This document shows, one piece after another, positions 1 through 6,639 of a DNA stretch of 8,021 nucleotides (its first letter is position 1; each line of letters starts with the position of its first letter). Made by a program: the position numbers and the translations under genes. The notes under the pieces were generated by a model, which saw only the letters and a list, made by a program, of their open reading frames with translations, searched no databases and was not told where the DNA came from. The DNA is taken from the NCBI GenBank assembly GCA_038231615.1, contig JBBRLA010000394.1:1-8021 (forward strand), written 5' to 3'. This DNA is from JBBRLA01 sp038231615 (GTDB taxonomy: Bacteria; Myxococcota_A; Polyangia; Palsa-1104; JAEUJZ01).

Positions 1-1017
1 CCCTCCATTATGGGGCCGGTGGTGGACGGGACACACACCCTGGACGTGGACCTGGCACCCGAGGACTGCGTGGTGGCGGTGCTGGCCGAGACCGCGCTTT
101 CACCCACTGCCGTGGCCCTCCTGCGGCTGCGCTGGGATGGGCGACGGGTGGCGCGGGCAGAGCCGACCGGGGACCTGTACGTGGTGGCGGTGGGCGTGGG
201 GGCGTACCGCAGCCCGGCGCTGCACTTGCAGTACCCGCCCAAGGACGCCCGCGACCTGGTGACCGCGCTGCGCGAGCAGCAGGGACGGCGCTACGGCAAG
301 GTGGAGACCCAGCTCCTGGTGGATGGGCAGGCCAGTCGTGAGGCCATCCGCGCCGGGCTGCGCTGGCTGCGACAGCGCGTCACGCCGCGCGACGTGGCGG
401 TGCTCTTCCTGGCGGGGCACGGCATCAACGACAGCGGCAACGGCAATTATTATTATCTGCCTCACGAGGCCGAGAACGGCAATCGCGACACCATGCTGCC
501 CGGGGACGAGCTGCAGGCGGCGCTGGGGCAGATCGCCGGCAAGGCCGTGCTCTTCCTGGACACCTGCCACGCCGGCAACCTGCGCGGGGCGTGGCAGGTG
601 GACCTTTCGCGTTTCACCAACGCACTGTCGAGCGTGGAGAGCGGAGTAGTGGTCTTCGCCGCCTCTACCCCGGGGCAGACCTCGCGCGAATCGGACCGCT
701 GGGGGAACGGGGTCTTCACCAAGGCGGTGGTCGAGGGGCTGCGCGGACAGGGCGATTATGAGCGATCGGGCCTCATCACGGTAAGCGTGATGGAGCTCTA
801 CATCAGCCGGCGCGAGCAGGAGCTGACGCGCGCCGAACAGACGCCGACCACGGCCAAACCCAGCACGGTGACGGACTTCCTTCTGGCGCGGGTGGTGCCA
901 CGACGGCCATTTTACAAGCAGTGGTGGTTCTGGGGCGGGCTGGGCGCGGTGGCCGCGGGGGCGGTGGCCATCGGGGTGGTGGAGGGACTCAAGGTGCCGA
1001 CACTGACCTTCAATTGA
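1..1017 (+). CDS. Caspase-like (peptidase C14) protein with C-terminal membrane anchor, 5' partial
   Basis: This is the C-terminal part of a clan CD cysteine peptidase. The frame is open to base 1, so the true start is probably upstream; the first visible ATG is at 10, and residues below count from it. Residues 1-55 look like the end of an Ig-like segment that often precedes the protease in such proteins. The caspase fold runs from about 56 (DLYVVAVGVGAY) to 270. It contains the catalytic His137 in LFLAGHG and Cys186 in LFLDTCHAGN. Asp184, two residues before the Cys, matches the metacaspase S1-pocket Asp, so cleavage after Arg or Lys is a reasonable inference. A hydrophobic helix follows at about 305-325 after an aromatic KQWWFW stretch, leaving a tail of about 10 residues. 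Positive charges before the helix suggest a cytosolic protease anchored in the inner membrane. The gene ends 13 bases before a lipoprotein gene on the same strand, probably one operon. A WD40 or similar sensor could lie in the missing N-terminus. Confidence 0.9.
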   Translation, partial: PSIMGPVVDGTHTLDVDLAPEDCVVAVLAETALSPTAVALLRLRWDGRRVARAEPTGDLYVVAVGVGAYRSPALHLQYPPKDARDLVTALREQQGRRYGKVETQLLVDGQASREAIRAGLRWLRQRVTPRDVAVLFLAGHGINDSGNGNYYYLPHEAENGNRDTMLPGDELQAALGQIAGKAVLFLDTCHAGNLRGAWQVDLSRFTNALSSVESGVVVFAASTPGQTSRESDRWGNGVFTKAVVEGLRGQGDYERSGLITVSVMELYISRREQELTRAEQTPTTAKPSTVTDFLLARVVPRRPFYKQWWFWGGLGAVAAGAVAIGVVEGLKVPTLTFN

Positions 1018-1020
1018 CCG

Positions 1021-1025
1021 AGGAG
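1021..1025 (+). promoter_or_regulatory. Ribosome binding site for the first propeller lipoprotein
   Basis: AGGAG sits five bases before the ATG at 1031, in the 13-base gap after the caspase stop codon. It fixes the start of the lipoprotein and agrees with a signal peptide beginning at that ATG. No promoter is apparent in the gap, which supports co-transcription with the caspase gene. Confidence 0.75.
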
Positions 1026-1030
1026 TTTGT

Positions 1031-3403
1031 ATGCTGAAGCTGCGATGGTTGGGAATCTTTTGTCTGGGGCTGCTCGCCTGTGATCCCGGCGGCGTGCTCA
1101 TCGATGTATCGCTGCGGGGTGTGACACAAGGGGGCGCGTCCCTGCGGGTGACGCCCCGGATCGACGGCAGGACCATGGAATGGGTGGGCCAGCCCCTGCC
1201 CGGAGACGTGGATCATTTCGACCTGCGCCTGCCGCCGGGGACCACGGGCGCGCTCACCGTGAGGGTGCAGGTCATCGGGACCACCGGCTGCCAGATGACG
1301 GACGGCAGCGCCGGGGCCGTGCTGGCCGGAGAGAGCAACTATTCCCTGTCGGTTGACCTGTCGGCGCGGCCGGGCTGTCGGATCGTGATGCGGCTCCCCG
1401 ATGGGGTCCTGACCGGACATGGACGCATCACCTCGGATCCGCCGGGAATCGACTACCCACAAAAAGCCGAGATGTTTCTTCCGGGGGTGCAGACGACCTT
1501 GACGCTGCACGCCGATCCGGATGCCGATTCCTACCTGGCCGGCTGGCCGGGGACCCTGGTCTGCCCGGGTACGGGAGACTGCCGGATCGACCCGATCGAC
1601 CCCGATACCACCGTGGTGACGGCGGCCCTCCTGCCAAGGCGGCTCTGCCATCGGGACCATTTCTGCTGGGACCATCCGCAGCCCCAGGGCAACTCGCTGC
1701 TGGGCCTCTCCGTGCTCTCGGCCACCGACGCGTGGGCAGTAGGCTATAACGGTACGGTGATGCACTGGAACGGGGCCTTCTGGGAACTCCTGCCCAGCCT
1801 TACCGAGGCCATCCTCCAGGGCGTCTGGGCCCGGTCCGCTGAAGACGTATGGATGGCCGGCGAAGGGGGCACGCTGCTGCGCTGGGACGGCCGTTCCCTA
1901 AAGACCGTGCCCAGTCACACCGACAAGGACCTGCGCGCGGTCACCGGCCTGGGCGAGAACGACGTGTGGTTCGCCGGGAACCAAGGGACCTTGCTGCACT
2001 GGGACGGACAGGACGTGAGCGCGGTGGACATCGGGACCAACGACAATCTCTACGCGCTGTGGGAAAGCCCCGAGGCGGGACTCTGGGTGTCCGGGGCGCA
2101 CGAGTCGCTCTGGCACCTGGTCGAGGGCAATGCCACCTGGGTGCAGAGCGTCATGCAGGGCTTCGACCTGTTCGGGCTCTGGGGCAGCGGGCCGAACGAC
2201 ATCTGGGCGGTGGGAGGCAAAGTGGTGGCTGACGGGAAGGGCGGGTCGACTGTCGACAGCAAGATCCTGCGCTACAACGGCAGGGTATGGCAGGAGGACG
2301 ATTCCTGGAATCCGCAGCGTCTCGAACTCACCAGTCAGCTGTGGAGCGTATGGGGCAGCGGAAAGCAGGATGTCTGGACCGTGGGCGACCTTGGACTGAT
2401 TGCCCATTACGACGGATCGTCCTGGGCCCGCGTGGCGCTGGATGCCACGGTCGGCCTGCAGGCCGTCAGCGGCAGCGGCATGGAACAGGTCTTCGCCGTG
2501 GGTCACGCCGGGGCCGTCCTGCGCCGCGCGGGCGGGTTCTTCACGGCCCTCAACAGCACGGAGCATGACACGCTCTTCCGGGTCTTTGGCAGTGGGCCCG
2601 ACGAGGTATTCGCGGCCGGCGCGCGTGGCAAGTTGCTGCGCTGGGACGGTCAGGGCTGGAGCACCCTATCGATCAGCGCAGGCGACCTGCATGATGTATG
2701 GCGCTCGCCGGGAGGCCCGAATGCCGGAATCGCGTGGATGGTGGGCGATGACGGGATCATCCTGTGCTCCGGACACATGGGCAAATGTTCGTCCGGGACA
2801 GAAAGCTTCTATCGCTTCAGCAGCCCCACCCGTGAGTCGCTTTGGGGGATCTGGGGAAGCGACCAGAGTAACATCTGGGCCGTGGGCGACCATGGCACCC
2901 TGCTCCACTTCACCGGCGGATTGTGGATGACTACACCCAGCCCCACGCAGGCCCGCCTGCTGCGCGTCTGGGGCAGCGGATCTGACAACGTCTGGGCGGT
3001 AGGGGACGACGCGACCGTGATCCGTTATGACGGCACCTCCTGGGCGCCGGTGCCCGTCCCGGCGTCGGTCGGGCAGCTCATCGGCGTGCATGGGCAGGGC
3101 ACGGCGGACGTGTGGGTCGTGGGCGATCGGGGCGTCTTGTTGCACTACACCGACCCCAAGAGCCAGCCCAAGGTGATCCCCCTGCCTATCGGGGATGCGC
3201 TGAACGACGTATGGTCGGCGGGCCCGAGTGATGTGTGGATCGTCGGGGCCGGATCCGTCATCCATCATGTCGGGAAGCCACTTTCCCGGAAGGACCTGGT
3301 CTTCACCGGGACGGACCTCACCGGGATCTGGGGCGATGGCACCGGGCAGGTCTGGGCAGTCGGCGAAGGGGGCGCCATCTTGCGCCAGAAGCCGGCGCCA
3401 TGA
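1031..3403 (+). CDS. Predicted lipoprotein with 14 DVWAVG-type beta-propeller repeats (first paralogue)
   Basis: This is a 790-residue predicted lipoprotein, exported and lipidated at Cys17 (signal peptide with lipobox L14-L15-A16-C17). Residues 20-115 form a beta-rich segment with LPPGTTG and Cys87/Cys116. Residues 120-200 resemble the bacterial InlB-B-type repeat, ending in AGWPG...C178...C184. A C206-x5-C212-W motif followed by PQPQGN then leads into the repeats. Fourteen copies of a roughly 40-residue unit (consensus WGSG..DVWAVG..GTLLHWDG..W) have their W-x-V-G cores near residues 233, 272, 311, 351, 390, 447, 486, 525, 567, 614, 653, 693, 734 and 773. The repeats resemble BNR/YCF48-type or WD-like propeller blades, which usually serve binding rather than catalysis. 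No catalytic motif was seen. The residue after the lipid Cys is Asp, which in E. coli favours inner-membrane retention; the rule may differ in myxobacteria. The ligand is unknown. The start is supported by the AGGAG site and the signal peptide. Confidence 0.9.
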   Translation: MLKLRWLGIFCLGLLACDPGGVLIDVSLRGVTQGGASLRVTPRIDGRTMEWVGQPLPGDVDHFDLRLPPGTTGALTVRVQVIGTTGCQMTDGSAGAVLAGESNYSLSVDLSARPGCRIVMRLPDGVLTGHGRITSDPPGIDYPQKAEMFLPGVQTTLTLHADPDADSYLAGWPGTLVCPGTGDCRIDPIDPDTTVVTAALLPRRLCHRDHFCWDHPQPQGNSLLGLSVLSATDAWAVGYNGTVMHWNGAFWELLPSLTEAILQGVWARSAEDVWMAGEGGTLLRWDGRSLKTVPSHTDKDLRAVTGLGENDVWFAGNQGTLLHWDGQDVSAVDIGTNDNLYALWESPEAGLWVSGAHESLWHLVEGNATWVQSVMQGFDLFGLWGSGPNDIWAVGGKVVADGKGGSTVDSKILRYNGRVWQEDDSWNPQRLELTSQLWSVWGSGKQDVWTVGDLGLIAHYDGSSWARVALDATVGLQAVSGSGMEQVFAVGHAGAVLRRAGGFFTALNSTEHDTLFRVFGSGPDEVFAAGARGKLLRWDGQGWSTLSISAGDLHDVWRSPGGPNAGIAWMVGDDGIILCSGHMGKCSSGTESFYRFSSPTRESLWGIWGSDQSNIWAVGDHGTLLHFTGGLWMTTPSPTQARLLRVWGSGSDNVWAVGDDATVIRYDGTSWAPVPVPASVGQLIGVHGQGTADVWVVGDRGVLLHYTDPKSQPKVIPLPIGDALNDVWSAGPSDVWIVGAGSVIHHVGKPLSRKDLVFTGTDLTGIWGDGTGQVWAVGEGGAILRQKPAP
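1691..3400 (+). repeat. 14-unit coding repeat array (propeller blades) in the first lipoprotein
   Basis: These are in-frame repeats of about 117-120 bases, each coding for a blade with a D-[VI]-W-x-[VA]-G core and usually a following [LI]-x-[HR]-[WYF]-[DNT]-G. Spacing between cores is mostly 39-41 residues. Longer spacings occur between units 5 and 6 (57 residues) and units 9 and 10 (47 residues); the latter insert carries Cys579 and Cys586. The DNA copies are diverged, so this is an old protein repeat and not a recent tandem array. The blade number assumes one core per blade. Confidence 0.75.
3400..3403 (+). promoter_or_regulatory. ATGA stop-start overlap, translational coupling
   Basis: The ATG of the second lipoprotein (3400-3402) overlaps the TGA of the first (3401-3403). 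No good Shine-Dalgarno sequence lies at the usual distance; the nearest purine-rich run is about 30 bases upstream. Ribosomes probably reinitiate here, which would tie the amounts of the two paralogues together. Confidence 0.7.
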
Positions 3404-5772
3404 AGGGAATTTTTCTGCTCCTGCTCTGGCTCTCCGCCTGCGACGACGGCCGCGCCACCCTGGCGGTGTCGCTCCTGGGCAGCCTGGATGGCGTGCAGCG
3501 CATCGAGGTGAGCCTCGCCTTTGACGGGCAGTCCAAAGTGCAACCCCTCAACGAGGACACGGCTCGCTTCGATGTGAAGTTGCCCGCCGGGTTGACCGGC
3601 AAGACCCGCATCCAGGTCGATGCCATCGGCCCCAACGACTGCGTGCTGGTAAGCGGCAACCACACTACGAACGTGATCGATTCGGGTCGGTATGCAGTGG
3701 ACGTGCAGATGGCACGTCCGGATCCGCCGGATTGCCTGATCCGCGCGGTGCTCTCCGGGCAGGGCAGCGGCAGCGTCACACAGGGCCGGCATGAGTGCCT
3801 GCATCACGGCGGGGACAGTACCTCATGTGACGTGGTGGCCGGCAGAAACGGCGAGGACGTGGAGCTTTTGGCAGTCCCGGAGGCGGGATCGTTCTTTCTC
3901 GGCTGGTCCGGTGCGTGCACCGGGCCGGGTGGTTGCCGGCTCAAGGCGGGCCGGGGCATGCAGGTCGCGCAGGCCGGGTTCGTGTTGCGCGACATCTGCA
4001 GTTCGGATGGCTGGTGCTGGCAAAATCCGCTGCCTCAAGGAGACCAGCTCATCCGCATTCGCGGCACCGCCTCGAACGACATCTGGGCCACGACCGGGTC
4101 AGGCACGTTCCTGCACTGGACCGGGGCCTTCTGGCTGGGCGTACCGGGCCCGGCAACCGGCACCTTGAGCGGGATCTGGGGCAGCGCCGGCGATGATGTC
4201 TGGGCGGTGGGCACGCAGGTCCTGCACTGGGACGGCGGCACCTGGAAGATCGTGGACGATGGCACGACCCTCTTGGATGTCTCGGGGACTGCACCGGACG
4301 ACATCTGGGCGGTGGGCAAGCGAGGGAGCATACGTCACTGGCAGGGGAGCGAATGGCAGGACGTGGACAGTCCGGGCAAAATCCCCAAGCCGACCCTGAA
4401 CGGAGTCAGTGCCATCCGCAAGGGCGAGGCGTGGGCGGTGGGAAACGATGGATCGCTTCTCCACTTTCACGGGGGTGCCTGGTCCATGCAGGCGCTGCCG
4501 GCGGGATATGGGGCCCCTTCATTGTGCGCCGTCGCCAGCAGCGGGCCGAACGACGTGTGGGTCGTGGGGATCAGCCGCTCGACGCTCCACTTTGACGGCA
4601 CGCGCTGGACCTGGCTGTCCCAGGAGCATCCGAGCAGCGACCCGCACTGCCTGGATTCGGCTGGCTCGGGCGACAACAACCTCTACGATGTGTGGGTCGC
4701 GGGGGGGTCGGTGTGGGCCACTGGCGATGGGGCGTCTCTTTTGCGCTGGCACTGGCACACCGGCAACAAGAGCGGAGAATGGGAGGTGGTGCAGACCGGG
4801 GGGTTGAGCAGCGTATGGGGCACCGGACCAAACGACGTGTGGGGCAGCGGGCCGGCGGGGATCTTGTTGCACTGGAACGGCTTTCAGGTCACTGCGTCCA
4901 GCGCCGGGGCCGGGGGCGAGTTGCGCGGGGTCTACCGGGTGGGCGACGACCTCTGGACCGTCGGCGATCAAGGGCAGGCGCTGCGCTTCCGGGGCACGGC
5001 CTGGGAACCGATCCAGACCGGCGTGGCCGCCAACCTGGGGGCCGTCTGGGGTATGGACCCGACCCACGTATGGGCAGTCGGCGAACGCGGCACCGTGCTA
5101 CGCTGGGACGGGCAGGTTTGGACACGATACCCACTGGACCCGAAACAATATGAAAACATTGCACTGGACGCCGTGTGGGGCGCCACGTCCGAAGACGTGT
5201 GGATCGGTGGTTACACGGTACAGGACCCCTCCGCGGCCGTGCTGCTCCGTTACCAGAATGGCGTCATCACCGAAGTTTCCCCACCTGCGGAGATGGCCTC
5301 CATTCACGGGATGTGGGGCAGTTCCGCCACCGATGTCTGGGCTGTCGGCAGTGACCGGAGCAACAGGGCCGCAGCTTATCACTTACAAGGTGGAGTGTGG
5401 TCAAATAGCGGGGTCCCTCCGATCTTGAATTATTTGACCGGGGTGACCGGCATTCCTGGTGGAGAGGTCTGGGCCGTGGCGTTAAACGGCGTGGCGCTTC
5501 ATTGGACCGCGGGACAATGGGTGGCCGTGACCGTGGAGTTCGACGGCGACAGCCCTGTGCTCCTGCCGCCGCTCTTCGCCATCTCCGCCGCCGATCGCAA
5601 TCACGTGTGGGCGGTCGGACAAGCGGGCTTCATCATGCAGTGGGATTCCAGGCGGAGCCGCTGGGTCCATTCGCCTTCCGGTGCCTCCGGCATCCTGCTC
5701 GGTGTTTTTGCCGGCAAGGGTGGCGAGGCGTGGGTCGTCGGCCACATCAGCGCCATCCTACACCGCCCCTGA
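3400..5772 (+). CDS. Predicted lipoprotein with 14 DVWAVG-type beta-propeller repeats (second paralogue)
   Basis: This is a 790-residue predicted lipoprotein and a diverged tandem paralogue of the preceding gene. The same frame is open upstream to an ATG at 3235, but that lies inside the first gene. The ATG at 3400 is chosen because it directly gives a signal peptide (MKGIFLLLLWLSAC) with lipobox L11-S12-A13-C14. Asp15 follows the lipid Cys. The N-terminal region repeats the paralogue's layout: LPAGLTG, Cys81 and Cys112, an InlB-B-like LGWSGACTGPGGC ending (Cys173/Cys179), then C200-x5-C206-W with NPLPQG. It has an extra pair, Cys133/Cys143, absent from the first protein. Fourteen repeat cores lie near residues 226, 265, 300, 342, 384, 436, 478, 516, 555, 598, 644, 688, 734 and 775. 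A beta-propeller binding or scaffold role at the cell envelope is inferred. No enzyme motif was seen and the ligand is unknown. It is the last gene of the plus-strand operon. Confidence 0.9.
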   Translation: MKGIFLLLLWLSACDDGRATLAVSLLGSLDGVQRIEVSLAFDGQSKVQPLNEDTARFDVKLPAGLTGKTRIQVDAIGPNDCVLVSGNHTTNVIDSGRYAVDVQMARPDPPDCLIRAVLSGQGSGSVTQGRHECLHHGGDSTSCDVVAGRNGEDVELLAVPEAGSFFLGWSGACTGPGGCRLKAGRGMQVAQAGFVLRDICSSDGWCWQNPLPQGDQLIRIRGTASNDIWATTGSGTFLHWTGAFWLGVPGPATGTLSGIWGSAGDDVWAVGTQVLHWDGGTWKIVDDGTTLLDVSGTAPDDIWAVGKRGSIRHWQGSEWQDVDSPGKIPKPTLNGVSAIRKGEAWAVGNDGSLLHFHGGAWSMQALPAGYGAPSLCAVASSGPNDVWVVGISRSTLHFDGTRWTWLSQEHPSSDPHCLDSAGSGDNNLYDVWVAGGSVWATGDGASLLRWHWHTGNKSGEWEVVQTGGLSSVWGTGPNDVWGSGPAGILLHWNGFQVTASSAGAGGELRGVYRVGDDLWTVGDQGQALRFRGTAWEPIQTGVAANLGAVWGMDPTHVWAVGERGTVLRWDGQVWTRYPLDPKQYENIALDAVWGATSEDVWIGGYTVQDPSAAVLLRYQNGVITEVSPPAEMASIHGMWGSSATDVWAVGSDRSNRAAAYHLQGGVWSNSGVPPILNYLTGVTGIPGGEVWAVALNGVALHWTAGQWVAVTVEFDGDSPVLLPPLFAISAADRNHVWAVGQAGFIMQWDSRRSRWVHSPSGASGILLGVFAGKGGEAWVVGHISAILHRP
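4036..5769 (+). repeat. 14-unit coding repeat array (propeller blades) in the second lipoprotein
   Basis: The repeat has the same consensus as in the first lipoprotein and runs to the last residues of the protein. Core spacing ranges from 35 to 52 residues and is less regular than in the first copy. The longest spacing is again between units 5 and 6. Some cores are degenerate (WATT at 229, WGSG at 481, WAVA at 691), but surrounding positions keep them in register. Confidence 0.75.
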
Positions 5773-5824
5773 ACAGAAGCACCTGGACCGGGCAGATTTT
5801 GGCGTACCTATCTATCCCCCATGT

Positions 5825-5840
5825 CCTCGCATTCGCGAGG
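5825..5840. repeat. Short perfect hairpin, 6-bp stem and 4-base loop
   Basis: CCTCGC at 5825-5830 pairs with GCGAGG at 5835-5840 around the loop ATTC. The inner CGCATTCGC (5828-5836) also has a perfect 9-base reverse complement at 5924-5932, so two alternative pairings are possible. No T-run follows, so it is not a classical intrinsic terminator. Confidence 0.5.
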
Positions 5841-5872
5841 CCACGGGTGGTGCCCCCACGCTTCATCGGTCA

Positions 5873-5886
5873 CGTACAATAGTACG
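5873..5886. repeat. Short perfect hairpin, 5-bp stem and 4-base loop
   Basis: CGTAC at 5873-5877 pairs with GTACG at 5882-5886 around the loop AATA. It lies directly next to the larger imperfect hairpin at 5885-5941. A stem this short can occur by chance. Confidence 0.35.
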
Positions 5887-5941
5887 CTCCCTCAGTCGCT
5901 GCGGAATGGGCCCACGCGGCTGAGCGAATGCGTGGGGAGCG
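5885..5941. terminator. Possible bidirectional terminator or structured element
   Basis: The outer arms CGCTCCC (5885-5891) and GGGAGCG (5935-5941) are perfect 7-base reverse complements. Inside, CTCAG (5891-5895) pairs with CTGAG (5920-5924), and CTGCG (5899-5903) with CGCGG (5915-5919, one wobble), around a loop containing GGGCCC. An alternative stem pairs CCCACGC (5911-5917) with GCGTGGG (5930-5936). Its position between converging gene ends fits termination from both sides. The lack of a U-tract and the competing folds keep this uncertain. Confidence 0.3.
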
Positions 5942-6040
5942 CCAAAAGCTGCTCCTGCCATGTGCTTCTTGCTGAAATGACTCTTCATCAACGAGACCCC
6001 TGGAGCGGTGAGCGCTCAGAGCCCACCCGGGCCCCGATTC

Positions 6041-6625
6041 TTATTCTCGCCGCAGCGGAAAGCGCACCAGCACCACCCCCCGTCTGTCCGCACACCCCGG
6101 CACCGTGTCCTTGTCGCCGCGAGTGCCGTTCTGCTGCGAGCTTGGCTCCGGCTCCCGCTTCTTCTCGACCTTATCCCCGGCGGGGACCCCGCAGGGGACC
6201 GGCGTCCGCCGGGCCTCGCCCTCCACCTGCGCCGCATCCAGCGCCTGTGGCGCCGCTATCAAGAGCAGCGCTCCGGCCCCTTCAATCCCGCCGAGTTTCA
6301 ACCAGCCCTCGCGCGGGATGTGCCGCTCGCTGCCGGGTTCCGCGGGCCCGGCGTCCGCCGCGCCGTCCAGCGGGGTCAGCGCGCCGGACACCCCCTGCTG
6401 CACGGCGTAAAGGTAGAGCTTCCGCTCGCTGCGCACCAGCAACGCGAACTCATCGCCGGAACGCAGCGGTTCGTTAAGCTTGACGAGAGAAGTGCCGCCC
6501 TCGTCCTTGACTTCCACTTGAAGCGTGACGACGGGCCCCGGCCCGCGATCCGTGGGTCGCAGGTGCGCGCCGCAGGCGCCGAGAAGGAAAACCAGGGGCC
6601 AGGCCACAGGGAGAGGAATGCGCAT
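6041..6625 (-). CDS. Small predicted lipoprotein with DUF4384-like domain
   Basis: This is a 194-residue predicted lipoprotein. The ATG at 6625 is chosen because AAGGAG lies five bases upstream and a compact signal peptide follows (R2, hydrophobic core, lipobox L15-G16-A17-C18). An in-frame TTG six codons upstream overlaps the kinase stop region and is less likely. Residues about 32-127 match the DUF4384 pattern: a beta strand (VTLQVEV), LRSGDEFALLVRSERKLYLYAVQ at 55-77 (GDE, then a strand typical of the family), LTPL, GWLKL and a closing LLLIAAPQ strand. DUF4384 domains are known mainly as accessory or sensor modules alongside Ser/Thr kinases, caspases and secretion-related proteins; the biochemical role is not established. 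The tail (130-194) is charged and low in structure, with Cys145 and Cys178. It lies 14 bases after the kinase gene, in the same operon, so it may be a partner of the kinase's external domain. Confidence 0.8.
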   Translation of the reverse strand: MRIPLPVAWPLVFLLGACGAHLRPTDRGPGPVVTLQVEVKDEGGTSLVKLNEPLRSGDEFALLVRSERKLYLYAVQQGVSGALTPLDGAADAGPAEPGSERHIPREGWLKLGGIEGAGALLLIAAPQALDAAQVEGEARRTPVPCGVPAGDKVEKKREPEPSSQQNGTRGDKDTVPGCADRRGVVLVRFPLRRE

Positions 6626-6630
6626 ACAGG

Positions 6631-6636
6631 CTCCTT
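6631..6636 (-). promoter_or_regulatory. Ribosome binding site for the DUF4384-like lipoprotein
   Basis: AAGGAG on the minus strand (CTCCTT at 6631-6636 on plus) ends five bases before the ATG at 6625. It lies in the short gap after the kinase stop codon (6640-6642) and decides in favour of the ATG over the upstream TTG at 6643. Confidence 0.8.
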
Positions 6637-6639
6637 GAT

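Larger units (their letters stand above)
5773..6040. other. Non-coding region between converging operons, rich in inverted repeats
   Basis: This is a 268-base gap between the stop codon of the second lipoprotein and the stop codon of the minus-strand DUF4384 lipoprotein. No credible gene is seen; open frames crossing it continue antisense into the minus-strand genes without family signals. Several inverted repeats crowd 5825-5941, and a 10-base palindrome (TGAGCGCTCA) lies at 6009-6018. A promoter is not expected between converging genes and none was recognised. Confidence 0.7.

Noticed and set aside
445..458. ATT-type triplet run inside the caspase gene
   Set aside because: It codes for a short run of tyrosines (NYYYLP) in the protease fold and is too short to count as a repeat or a recombination site.
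100..1176. Minus-strand open frame of about 358 codons opposite the caspase gene
   Set aside because: It is antisense to the caspase fold, rich in His, Arg, Pro and Gln as expected for a shadow frame, and it runs across a well-supported ribosome binding site and lipoprotein start.
3235..3399. Upstream in-frame extension of the second lipoprotein to an ATG at 3235
   Set aside because: The extra 55 residues lie over the end of the first lipoprotein in another frame and would bury the signal peptide. The ATG at 3400 gives a perfect lipobox start.
2184..4554. 17-base identical stretch shared by the two lipoprotein genes (2184-2200 and 4538-4554)
   Set aside because: It codes for the common SGPND blade segment. 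A single short match between paralogues is expected from the repeat consensus and does not show recent gene conversion.
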